This document shows, piece by piece, positions 43,691-51,259 of a DNA stretch of 64,000 bases. The stretch lies in the NCBI RefSeq assembly GCF_008087665.1, contig NZ_CP042912.1, positions 3,038,001 to 3,102,000 of the forward strand, given 5' to 3'. Positions within the stretch are counted from its first letter, which is position 1. The number at the start of each line of letters is the position of its first letter. The position numbers and the translations under genes were made by a program. The notes under the pieces were generated by a model. That model saw only the letters and a program-made list of their open reading frames with translations. It was not told the DNA's origin and did no database searches. The DNA comes from Mariniblastus fucicola. Lineage in GTDB: Bacteria; Planctomycetota; Planctomycetia; Pirellulales; Pirellulaceae.

Positions 43691-45829
43691 CTACTCAACG
43701 ATGATGGTGAGGACCGAAGCCCTGGACTGGACTTTTCTCGTGCCTGGCACAAACGATCGAAGATAGCAGCGGTATTCGCCGGCTGGCAGCACGAGATTTC
43801 GCGCCCATCGATTGTTTGCCAGATTCTCACAAGGAAGCACAGCCGGATCTGATTGAAATTCAGAACCGTTGAAAAACGTTTTTGAGTCCACGCGATAGAC
43901 GACAACGTTTGTTTTTGCGTTTGGATGCTTTCCCATGAATCCGTTGAGCCGGATGTTCTTGTTACGTTGGTACGCCTTCTTGAACAAAATCGGATTGAAT
44001 CTGGCGAACACCGATCGGTCTTCCATCATGTTGACGCTCAGTTGCCAATCGCCTTCGACGCGATCATCGTCGATCGGTTTTGCATAGCTGATCAAGAAAT
44101 CGATGTCGTTCGTCACTTCCGTGAACAGATCCAAGTCGGTACTCCACGAAGAAATCGGGCTTCCTTCAGCATTGGGAAACACAAGCATGCTGGTTGGTTC
44201 GTCCTGCCAGTTGTCTCCGTTGAAAAAGCGTTGAGTACGAAAGCTCTTAACAACCAGACGCGTCATCAGGACCGTCGAATTGTCCTCCGCGAATCCGCTG
44301 AACTTCACCGGTTCAGAACCGTCGATAACCGCGCCCGATTCCGGCGTCAGCAACGTCAACAAAGGCTCAGCAGGCTTGCGGAAATCTCTCAGCGACGAAG
44401 CCAACTCCTGCTGTTGCAGTTCGTCCAGCGAATCGTAGACGTTTTCCAGCTGATAAGGATCGCTCGCCAGATCGTAAAATTCTTTTTCGCCGTTGGCCCA
44501 GGAAACGTGAATCGCGTCAAAGAATCGTTCTGCCACGTAAGACATCGGAACTCTGCCAGTCACAGTATTCTTGTCCGCCCAGTTCTCGATCATGATCGAT
44601 CGGCGCCAAGAGCGTTCGCCAAAATATTCCGGTCGCGAAATCAACGGATAGAAAGATTCTCCATCCAGTCCAGCCGGGACTTTCGCATCCGCCAACTCCA
44701 GAATCGTCGGGCACAGATCAAGTTGAGCAATCAGATGATCGCTGATTCGTTCCGATTGGCTCTCTGGCAGTTGAATGAACAACGGAACGTTCGTGCTTCG
44801 ATTGAACGGGTCAATCTTGGCGGTCAAGCGATGGTGTCCCAGTGAGTACCCATTGTCGCTGGTCACAATGAAGATCGTATTGTCGAGTTTGCCGGCAATC
44901 CTGATCTGATCGACGACCGTTCCGACCATGTCATCAACAGATTTGATCGCCCGAAGTCTGGCGGCATAAGAGCGCTGGTTGAACGCGATTTCGCTGGTGA
45001 AAAGCCGCGGGCGTTGCAAATGCGATGGTTTGTCGCTGAAGTCCAGTTCATCAAAGTCGGGTGAATCCATCGGCTGTGTCAGGTCGCCGCCGTAGTCGAG
45101 GTACTTTGTTTCGACCATCGCTTCGACCACGTTCCCGCCCGGCAAATGCGGAGCCAGTGGCGCCAGTGAAAGGAAAAATGGCTGGTTGAAGTTGCTGTAG
45201 ATATGGCCGTTCAGCGCCGAAGCGGCCTGGCTCTCGTTGAGGTTCGCGACATAGACATCTTCGCCCGCTTGAAATGCCTTTGGCGCAGTTTGATCAATGT
45301 TCGTGAAAATCGACGTGTTGTAATACAGATTTCCTTTGGTGACCGAGAACTGATCCCAGCCCGGGGGGACGACGTTGTCAAATTCGCCGTGGTGGTACTT
45401 TCCGACGTGAATCGTATGGTAACCCGCCTCTTTCATCCAAACTCCCAGCTCATTATTGTGGTGCCCGCGTTCTTTGAACGTCGTGTAGCCACCGTCGAAT
45501 CCGTTGCTCAGTGTTGAGAATCCGCTGTTCACTTTACAGCCGTTGCTGAACGCGTACTTGCCCGTAAACAATGCCGCGCGGCTGGGAGCGCAAAACGGAG
45601 TCGTGCTATGAGCGTTACGGAAATGCGTTGCCGTTGCAGCAATCCTGGCGAGATTCGGATAGTTCAGTTCAATGTTTTCGCGAGAAAGCAACTCACTGTC
45701 TGCGTCGTCAAGATTGATCAAAACGATGTTGGGCTGAGCGTAGTCAGGCAACTGAGCCAACGCTGCGGACGTCGTTCCTGAACAGAGCATTGCGAGTACG
45801 AGCAACCGAACGAATGCGGAAAGGTGCAT
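43691..45829 (-). CDS. Secreted type I sulfatase with C-terminal extension
   Basis: A formylglycine-dependent sulfatase of 712 residues with a signal peptide (about 1-25, A-L-A-Q). The metal-binding N-I-V-L-I-N-L-D-D-A-D comes first. The activation motif F-C-A-P-S-R-A-A-L-F-T-G-K follows with Cys80 as the residue converted to formylglycine, then V-G-K-Y-H-H-G and S-D-N-G-Y-S-L-G-H-H-R. About 200 residues follow the sulfatase fold (from about 500), rich in beta strands and Trp/Phe/Asn. They probably form one or two accessory domains, possibly for glycan binding. The sequence context resembles choline-sulfatase/iduronate-sulfatase-like members, but the substrate cannot be fixed. The gene stands alone, preceded by an intergenic region with two similar palindromes. 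Confidence 0.92.
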   Translation of the reverse strand: MHLSAFVRLLVLAMLCSGTTSAALAQLPDYAQPNIVLINLDDADSELLSRENIELNYPNLARIAATATHFRNAHSTTPFCAPSRAALFTGKYAFSNGCKVNSGFSTLSNGFDGGYTTFKERGHHNNELGVWMKEAGYHTIHVGKYHHGEFDNVVPPGWDQFSVTKGNLYYNTSIFTNIDQTAPKAFQAGEDVYVANLNESQAASALNGHIYSNFNQPFFLSLAPLAPHLPGGNVVEAMVETKYLDYGGDLTQPMDSPDFDELDFSDKPSHLQRPRLFTSEIAFNQRSYAARLRAIKSVDDMVGTVVDQIRIAGKLDNTIFIVTSDNGYSLGHHRLTAKIDPFNRSTNVPLFIQLPESQSERISDHLIAQLDLCPTILELADAKVPAGLDGESFYPLISRPEYFGERSWRRSIMIENWADKNTVTGRVPMSYVAERFFDAIHVSWANGEKEFYDLASDPYQLENVYDSLDELQQQELASSLRDFRKPAEPLLTLLTPESGAVIDGSEPVKFSGFAEDNSTVLMTRLVVKSFRTQRFFNGDNWQDEPTSMLVFPNAEGSPISSWSTDLDLFTEVTNDIDFLISYAKPIDDDRVEGDWQLSVNMMEDRSVFARFNPILFKKAYQRNKNIRLNGFMGKHPNAKTNVVVYRVDSKTFFNGSEFQSDPAVLPCENLANNRWARNLVLPAGEYRCYLRSFVPGTRKVQSRASVLTIIVE

Positions 45830-45855
45830 GAATGCGAACCCGGGAAATTTGAAAG

Positions 45856-45870
45856 AGTGAAAATTTCACT
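45856..45870. promoter_or_regulatory. Palindrome 1, candidate operator upstream of the sulfatase gene
   Basis: Arms AGTGAAA and TTTCACT flank a single A. It lies 27 bases before the sulfatase start codon, where a repressor could act. A second site with the same core lies about 116 bases away. Confidence 0.35.
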
Positions 45871-45972
45871 ATAGTTACGGCCGAAAAACTGTCTTCGAAT
45901 TTCGAGCCGCTACGGCTGGCTCACCTCGGTTCCCGGTCATTTGGTCGGGCGAAAAAATTGAGTCACCTTTCT

Positions 45973-45986
45973 CTGAAAAATTTCAG
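45973..45986. promoter_or_regulatory. Palindrome 2, candidate operator with the same core
   Basis: Arms CTGAAA and TTTCAG flank AA. The shared core TGAAA-n-TTTCA matches palindrome 1. The centre-to-centre distance is close to eleven helical turns. Confidence 0.3.
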
Positions 45987-46210
45987 GTCAGGCTCGACTG
46001 GCCGGACCTGATAGCACTTTTCTTGCCCAAAGCACCGGTTTCAAGGTGTTCAGCCGTCGCCCGATGAGAAGTTTGGCAAGCTTTGCGGGTCCGTTTGACT
46101 GATTTCAATCCATATTGATGACGGTTCCGATAACTCAGGTCATAACCCTAATGCCGTAGTTGTCAGCCCGCACTGACGGCTCCGGTTCCACCACCCGGCC
46201 GGCCCGACTT

Positions 46211-47569
46211 ATGCCAAGTTACATTTATCCCAATTGGCTGCAGCTTGTTTGTCTCTTTGGGGTCGCCATCTCCATCGGGTCACCTGCTTTTGCTGCTCCG
46301 CAGAATGACGCCCGCAACACGCCGCTGGTTCAGGCTATCAAAGGCTGCAGTCTTTCTGTGGTCAATTTGCGAGGCCGAAAAACTGTCACCGCAGACATCG
46401 GATCCGACTCAGAATCAAAACAGGTCAACGGAATGGGCACCGGAGTCGTGATCGACTCGCGAGGCTACGTCCTGACTAACTACCACGTCGTTCAGGGCGT
46501 GAAGAAGATCGAAGTCACTACCAGCGATCGGCAAAAGACGACTGCCAAAGTTCTGGCTCACGATCCAGAAACGGATCTCGCCATCCTGAAGATTGACTTG
46601 CCCAGCGAACTGCCCACGATTCAGATCGGATCGTCCTCAGATTTGATGCTGGCCGAAACCGTTGCCGCCGTTGGAAACGCGTACGGATACGAACACACTG
46701 TCACTGTTGGCATCATCAGCCAGCTTGGCCGCACTGTACAAGTCAACGAAGATCAGGTTTACCGGAACCTGATTCAAACAGACGCTTCGATCAATCCCGG
46801 CAACTCCGGTGGTCCACTGCTGAACCTCAACGGAGAAATGATCGGTATCAACGTCGCCGTTCGGATTGGTGCACAGGGTATCGCGTTCGCTATCCCGGTC
46901 GACGACGCTCTTGAGGTTGCCGCTGACCTGATGCGAAACCTTTCAGCTCAACGCATCCGACATGGTTTGACGACAAAGACGATCTTGATCGAAAATCAGC
47001 CAACGGTTTTCGTGGACTCCGTCATTCCAAACTCGCCTGCTGCCGCGTCCGGAATTTCCAAAGGGGACAGAATCCTTTCCGTTGGCGACAAACCGGTCAA
47101 GAACCGTTTGGATTTCGAATGTGCTTTGGTTTCGGCCACAGGGAAAACGGGCACAGGAGCTTTTCCGCTGAAAGTTGAAGTCGAGCACGGTTCCAGTCAG
47201 ATGACCGTGGCGATCAACGTCGACCGTGTGACTCATCGCGTCAGCGACATGGCGTGGGGATCATTGGGAATGAAGCTGGTTTCCGCAAGTGATGCTGAAA
47301 TGCTTGACCGGCACCCGACCTACAAGCGTGGGCTTCGTGTTGTAAGCGTTCGGCCCGGCAGTCCAGCGGATTCAGAAGGCATCCTGCAGGGTGATGTTCT
47401 GGTTGCGATGGCCGGTTACAAGACCGAGTCGTTGGAGAATTTGCAGTGGGTCCTGGAACAGCCCGACTTGCAACAACAGGCATCGTTCATGTTCTACATT
47501 CTTCGCGAAAAAGAGCCGTTCTGGGGCAAGATGCGAGTTGCGATGCGAAACTTCGCGTCCGGCAACTAG
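46211..47569 (+). CDS. HtrA/DegP-like serine protease with two PDZ regions
   Basis: A periplasmic quality-control protease of about 452 residues. A hydrophobic signal sequence (about 10-32, ending A-F-A-A) is followed by the trypsin-like domain with His in T-N-Y-H-V-V, Asp in D-P-E-T-D-L-A-I-L and Ser in N-P-G-N-S-G-G-P-L. The catalytic triad is complete. A PDZ follows at about 250-340 (V-I-P-N-S-P-A-A-A-S-G-I-S-K-G-D-R-I-L-S-V). A second lies near the end (V-R-P-G-S-P-A-D-S-E-G-I-L-Q-G-D-V-L-V-A-M). The ATG at 46211 is chosen over a TTG at 46160. It ends before a strong terminator just ahead of thiL. A second, different HtrA-like protease is encoded at 61.5-63.2 kb. Confidence 0.93.
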   Translation: MPSYIYPNWLQLVCLFGVAISIGSPAFAAPQNDARNTPLVQAIKGCSLSVVNLRGRKTVTADIGSDSESKQVNGMGTGVVIDSRGYVLTNYHVVQGVKKIEVTTSDRQKTTAKVLAHDPETDLAILKIDLPSELPTIQIGSSSDLMLAETVAAVGNAYGYEHTVTVGIISQLGRTVQVNEDQVYRNLIQTDASINPGNSGGPLLNLNGEMIGINVAVRIGAQGIAFAIPVDDALEVAADLMRNLSAQRIRHGLTTKTILIENQPTVFVDSVIPNSPAAASGISKGDRILSVGDKPVKNRLDFECALVSATGKTGTGAFPLKVEVEHGSSQMTVAINVDRVTHRVSDMAWGSLGMKLVSASDAEMLDRHPTYKRGLRVVSVRPGSPADSEGILQGDVLVAMAGYKTESLENLQWVLEQPDLQQQASFMFYILREKEPFWGKMRVAMRNFASGN

Positions 47570-47670
47570 GCTGCTGCGATCGTTTGCCTTCTCTAGTGTG
47601 GTGCGACCCAGCTCCGCGCTCGAACTGAGCCTCAACAGTGCTCGGCAAACACGCCCCAACGGCTGCACAA

Positions 47671-47699
47671 CCGCCTCCCATACGGGGGGCGGTTTTTTT
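47671..47699 (+). terminator. Strong intrinsic terminator between the HtrA gene and thiL
   Basis: A nine-pair stem CCGCCTCCC/GGGGGGCGG (one T-G pair) with a four-base loop is followed by seven T residues. It lies only 16 bases before the thiL start codon, which leaves little room for a leader of its own. Confidence 0.93.
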
Positions 47700-47702
47700 C
47701 GT

Positions 47703-47709
47703 TATATTG
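47703..47709 (+). promoter_or_regulatory. Candidate -10 element just before thiL
   Basis: A TATATT-like sequence lies about seven bases before the ATG at 47715, directly after the terminator. If used, the thiL transcript would start at or near its start codon and be leaderless. No clear -35 is seen within the terminator stem. Confidence 0.25.
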
Positions 47710-47714
47710 AATCA

Positions 47715-48671
47715 ATGGAACAAAAGTTGATTGGCTGGATCGAACAGCACCTCAAAGAACACCGCTTCGCCGACGACGCGCCCGACTCAGACCTGCCGCC
47801 CAACGTCGTGCTTGGTGTCGGAGACGATGGCGCGATTCTCGCAGCAAGGAATTTGCCGCAAGTTCTGGTCGCAGATTCGATCGTGGATCAGGTTCACTTC
47901 GATTTGAATGTCCATGATGTGTCGGACATTGGTCATAAAGCGATCGCGGTCAATCTGAGCGATGTCGCAGCGATGGGAGCCGTTCCCGAATCGGCATTGG
48001 TGTCATTGGTTCTGCCGAGAAGTTTCACTTTCGACAAAGCGCAGCGTCTGTTTTCAGGAATTACAGCGACCGCAGACAGGTTCGGTGCTCAAGTGATCGG
48101 CGGCGACACTTGCTCGCATGACGGACCGTTGGTGATCAATGTCTCGCTGACCGGTCGGATTCCATGTGATTCAAACTCGCCCCACGGATGGAGGATGGCT
48201 GGAGCTCGATCTGGTGATCTGATTGTTGTTTCGGGCCCGCTCGGCGGCAGCATTCTTGGGCGTCATTTGAAGTTTGAGCCGCGATTGCAATTGGCGTCGT
48301 CACTGCAGAAGCGTATCGAAATTCACGCTGCAACCGATATCAGTGATTCGCTGTCGACTGATTTAAGTCATATCATTCGCAAGAGCAACGTCGGAGCCGA
48401 ATTGGATTGTATGAAGATTCCTGTATCTGATGCGGCACACGAGCTTTCAATATCATCCGGAGAAACGCCGCTGCAGCACGCATTGCACGACGGTGAAGAT
48501 TTTGAGTTGTTGCTAACGATGTCCGAGTCGTCGTTCGCGACGCTGCACGATGATCCCGGGTTTGACAACACGTTGAAGGCAATTGGACGCGTTGTCGACG
48601 ACCACGTGGGCTCGATCCTGAATGCTGCAACTTTCGAAAAAATTGTTCCCAGCGGTTATGAGCATGGCTAG
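47715..48671 (+). CDS. thiL: Thiamine-monophosphate kinase ThiL
   Basis: ThiL makes thiamine diphosphate from thiamine monophosphate in the cytoplasm. The 318-residue protein shows the PurM/ThiL-type ATP-binding fold: V-G-D-D-G-A near the start, V-A-D-S-I-V-D-Q-V-H-F with metal-binding Asp, the helix I-G-H-K-A-I-A-V-N-L-S-D-V-A-A-M-G, I-G-G-D-T, and D-I-S-D-S-L-S-T-D-L and H-D-G-E-D-F-E-L-L near the C-terminus. Length is normal. The frame is open far upstream (47391), but that part overlaps the HtrA gene in another frame, so the ATG at 47715 is correct. It has no Shine-Dalgarno sequence. No other thiamine gene is in the window. Confidence 0.95.
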   Translation: MEQKLIGWIEQHLKEHRFADDAPDSDLPPNVVLGVGDDGAILAARNLPQVLVADSIVDQVHFDLNVHDVSDIGHKAIAVNLSDVAAMGAVPESALVSLVLPRSFTFDKAQRLFSGITATADRFGAQVIGGDTCSHDGPLVINVSLTGRIPCDSNSPHGWRMAGARSGDLIVVSGPLGGSILGRHLKFEPRLQLASSLQKRIEIHAATDISDSLSTDLSHIIRKSNVGAELDCMKIPVSDAAHELSISSGETPLQHALHDGEDFELLLTMSESSFATLHDDPGFDNTLKAIGRVVDDHVGSILNAATFEKIVPSGYEHG

Positions 48672-48702
48672 TCCAGGTTTGTGGACTGAATTCCGGTTCG
48701 CG

Positions 48703-48731
48703 CTGTCCGGACGCATCGATCGTGATATATT
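48703..48731 (+). promoter_or_regulatory. Candidate sigma-70-type promoter for sodN
   Basis: CTGTCC (48703-48708) and TATATT (48726-48731) with 17-base spacing lie about 50 bases upstream of the sodN start. Confidence 0.4.
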
Positions 48732-48782
48732 GAGCGTTCCGCTTTGTCAGTAAACACCGTCAACTTTGAACAGGAAATTTTA

Positions 48783-49334
48783 ATGAGCAAGACATCCTTT
48801 CTTTCAGCTTTCTTCGCGATGGGGCTCGTATGCTTCTCGGTATTTGCTTTTGCAACGGAACCTACAGAGCCAGTCGTTTCTCCAGTGCCGACGAAGGCTG
48901 TCGCTCCTGCCCCGCATTGTCAGGTTCCTTGCGGGATCTACGGTGACGAAATGCGATTCGAAGGAATGCTGGAGGACACACAAACGATTGCCAAGGCAAT
49001 TTCACAGATCGAAGAATTCGCAACCGGGCTTGAAGCCGGAACTGCTCCGACGGCCAAAGGCATGAACCAGATGGTTCGCTGGGTTACGACCAAAGAAGCA
49101 CACGCTCAGAATATTCAGGACGTGATGGCGGAGTACTTTTTTGCTCAACGAATCAAGTCAGATCACAAAGATTACACGGCTCAGTTGGCGACGGCTCATA
49201 AAGTGATCGTTTGCGCGATGAAGTGCAAGCAGGACGCGTCTGCTCCAACTGCAGAAGCTCTCAATGAAGCGATTTTGAATTTCTACCGCGCGTATGAAGG
49301 CAAAGAGCCGAAATTTCACGAGGAAGAGAAGTAG
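48783..49334 (+). CDS. sodN: Nickel superoxide dismutase with N-terminal signal peptide
   Basis: Ni-SOD dismutes superoxide using a nickel ion held by the extreme N-terminus of the mature chain. This 183-residue protein contains the nickel-hook motif H-C-Q-V-P-C-G-I-Y with His45, Cys46, Cys50 and Tyr53, followed by a mainly helical domain (E-D-T-Q-T-I-A-K-A-I) as in the family. In known Ni-SODs a protease removes a short leader so that the His becomes residue 1. Here the leader is long: a Sec-like signal (hydrophobic about 8-23, A-F-A-T) and a Pro/Val/Thr-rich linker. The enzyme is therefore probably exported, then cut again before His45. AGGAAA precedes the ATG. No sodX-like protease gene is adjacent. 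A bidirectional terminator follows. Confidence 0.92.
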   Translation: MSKTSFLSAFFAMGLVCFSVFAFATEPTEPVVSPVPTKAVAPAPHCQVPCGIYGDEMRFEGMLEDTQTIAKAISQIEEFATGLEAGTAPTAKGMNQMVRWVTTKEAHAQNIQDVMAEYFFAQRIKSDHKDYTAQLATAHKVIVCAMKCKQDASAPTAEALNEAILNFYRAYEGKEPKFHEEEK

Positions 49335-49361
49335 TTCTCGTTCCCGTTGAATTGGAAAAAC

Positions 49362-49393
49362 AAAAAGCCCGCAAGTAAACCTTGCGGGCTTTT
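49362..49393. terminator. Bidirectional intrinsic terminator between sodN and the Gly/Tyr/His-rich gene
   Basis: A near-perfect hairpin, arms AAAAGCCCGCAAG/CTTGCGGGCTTTT with a five-base loop, has A-runs on one side and T-runs on the other. It can serve both convergent genes. Confidence 0.93.
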
Positions 49394-49420
49394 CGCGTAC
49401 CTGAAGTACTGAGAACTGGA

Positions 49421-49813
49421 TTAGCGACGTCTGCCACCATGGCCTCGACCGCCACCGTGATGATGGTGCCCGTGTGGTCGTGGGGAGACGTAGTTGAAGT
49501 TGATTCCGTTGTACGGTCGACCGTAGTATCTACCGCCACCGTAGAACCCACCTCCGTAAAGGTTGACGGGTCGATAGACGACGGGGTTGTATCCATAGCC
49601 CAAACCGCCGTAGTTGATTCCGCGGTATCCGCTTGAGTAACCGAAGCTGATGCCGCCGCGATTGATATTGATGGACGTGCCACTGAAGCCTGGCGAGAAT
49701 CCGCCGTAGCCGCCGCCTCGCCACTGAGCGTTGGCGTCTTGAACAGTAAAGCACATTGCAAGCGTAGCGACGCCAAGCATCGCCGCAGATTTTAGTGAAA
49801 AGATTTGAGTCAT
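49421..49813 (-). CDS. Secreted Gly/Tyr-rich protein with His-rich C-terminus
   Basis: The 130-residue protein has a signal peptide (about 8-28, ending A-N-A-Q) and a mature chain of Gly/Tyr/Arg/Asn-rich sequence with repeated Y-G-G and G-F-Y-G-G-G motifs. It ends in R-P-H-G-H-H-H-H-G-G-G-R-G-H-G-G-R-R-R. Low complexity suggests an extended surface or matrix protein. The His cluster could bind Ni, Cu or Zn. A good ribosome-binding site (GGAG, seven bases before ATG 49813) fixes the start, although the frame is open to 49903. It faces sodN across a shared terminator. A metal-buffering role next to a nickel enzyme is attractive but only inferred. Confidence 0.72.
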   Translation of the reverse strand: MTQIFSLKSAAMLGVATLAMCFTVQDANAQWRGGGYGGFSPGFSGTSININRGGISFGYSSGYRGINYGGLGYGYNPVVYRPVNLYGGGFYGGGRYYGRPYNGINFNYVSPRPHGHHHHGGGRGHGGRRR

Positions 49814-49993
49814 CGTTTCTCCAATAGTCGAGGGGATTACACCAGTTTGATGCAATAGACTGTTCTGCAACCGGTGTGCCAGAGCGTTCGGGCTCGAATT
49901 CACTTTGAAAACGTGAGTCGGACAGAGCTTCCTGACGTCAATTTGATGTCGGAGCGTGATCCAAGTGACAACAGATTGTCGTGTGAAACCTGA

Positions 49994-51259
49994 CTATCGA
50001 TGCAGCTTCATATCGACGGCGTGCAGAATGTCGCCGACGCTGCGGCGATCATGGTACTGGACTTGAAACACGATCCGTTTCGCATCGGTGAGATCAACGT
50101 CCATCGAAAACGGTCGCTTCATCTCTGCAGCATCCAAAACTTCTTCGACACGGTTGAGCCCGTCGACTTGTACGACCAGCTTCACGATACCGGCAGCATT
50201 CGCATCGGGGTCAAACGCCACCAGGCCAGACAGGCGTTGATACTGGCCCGACAGAAGAAACGAAATTTTTCCACCACCTTTGATCGCAAAGCCCTTGGCG
50301 AACTGCTGACGTTGCCAAGATTCGTCTTCTCCCTGAAAAAGAATGGCCAGTGGTTTGCCGGCAAAACTTTCGTCGATTCTCGCAAGAGAAAACTTCTTCA
50401 GGCGATCCAGTACTGATGCGCTGGTGAGCAGTGGCTCCCAATCGTTGGTCGCAGGATCGAGATCCGCAAGCCAGACAGACCGGTTAGCACTAAAATCGAT
50501 CGAAACCAAAGCGTCTGGGTTGATCGAAAATTTCGCTCCCGCGACGGTGTTGATTAAAAAGCTGTTTTCGTCGGTTTCAACTGATCGAACCATCAGCTTT
50601 GAGCCGTCCGCGAGATCGAGCAGGCATGTTGGTGGCGGAAAATCATCGATGACGCGGCGATAGAAAAGCATGCCAGCGAGTCGATTGCGTTTAACGTCGG
50701 CAGTTCGTTCGCCAACAGTGAAGGATACCGATTCGGCGGAAACGTTCCCGATCACTCCATCGATCATCTGTAATTTTTGATCTCGGCTCACGACCAAAGC
50801 GTCGCTTTCGCGTTCCTGGGCAACGGTGTCCTGCCAATTGCTGTCGACTGCTGCGTCGCCGGCGGGGAATTTTACATAGTCGATCAGCCGAGTGCTGATT
50901 TGGACTTCGACACCACTGTTTGTCTGCGTCAGAAGCTCACGATCGGAAATGCTAAAAGCTTCACTCAAAATCGTTGATCCGTCGATCATGGCGATCGTAT
51001 GGACCAGAGGTGCGGGCTCGTTGTTATGGTCGGAAAAGCGGATTTTCGCGACGGTATCAAGCGGCAGAGAATTTTCCTGGCCATCGACGACAACAACCGC
51101 GTGTTCGCCATTGATGGATCGGATTTCTGCGTCAACCAATGAGCCATCGTTTAGCTCAACGCTGGCTCCGAAGCCGCCCGATTGAGCCACAAGCGAATGA
51201 TTGGCGAATGGCAGAATCAAGGCAAGCAGTGCCAGGATACAAACGCGATTGAATTTCAT
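49994..51259 (-). CDS. Exported protein with NPCBM-like C-terminal domain
   Basis: The 421-residue protein has a signal peptide (about 5-25, V-A-Q) and then repeated small beta modules: L-x-D-G-S-L-V-D-A-E, M-I-D-G-S-T-I-L and L-A-D-G-S-K-L-M-V, each about 70-80 residues apart. The last 140 residues resemble an NPCBM carbohydrate-binding sandwich (S-G-L-V-A-F-D-P, V-K-L-V-V-Q-V-D-G-L and R-I-V-F-Q-V-Q-Y). Its ATG overlaps the TGA of the upstream TPR-like gene by four bases (ATGA), so the two are made together. Proteins of this kind are frequent in planctomycetes and probably act on or bind polysaccharide at the cell surface; this is inference. Confidence 0.75.
   Translation of the reverse strand: MKFNRVCILALLALILPFANHSLVAQSGGFGASVELNDGSLVDAEIRSINGEHAVVVVDGQENSLPLDTVAKIRFSDHNNEPAPLVHTIAMIDGSTILSEAFSISDRELLTQTNSGVEVQISTRLIDYVKFPAGDAAVDSNWQDTVAQERESDALVVSRDQKLQMIDGVIGNVSAESVSFTVGERTADVKRNRLAGMLFYRRVIDDFPPPTCLLDLADGSKLMVRSVETDENSFLINTVAGAKFSINPDALVSIDFSANRSVWLADLDPATNDWEPLLTSASVLDRLKKFSLARIDESFAGKPLAILFQGEDESWQRQQFAKGFAIKGGGKISFLLSGQYQRLSGLVAFDPDANAAGIVKLVVQVDGLNRVEEVLDAAEMKRPFSMDVDLTDAKRIVFQVQYHDRRSVGDILHAVDMKLHR

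Larger units (their letters stand above)
45830..46210. other. Divergent intergenic region between sulfatase and HtrA genes
   Basis: No gene is supported. It contains two related palindromes (45856-45870 and 45973-45986) and a stem-loop with arms CAGGTC/GACCTG (45984-46010). The HtrA frame is open back to 46160 from a TTG, but the ATG at 46211 is the better start. Promoters for both divergent genes must lie here; none is unambiguous by eye. Confidence 0.5.

Noticed and set aside
43925-44845. A 306-codon plus-strand frame
   Set aside because: It is antisense to the sulfatase gene at 43691-45829, which has catalytic motifs and a signal peptide.
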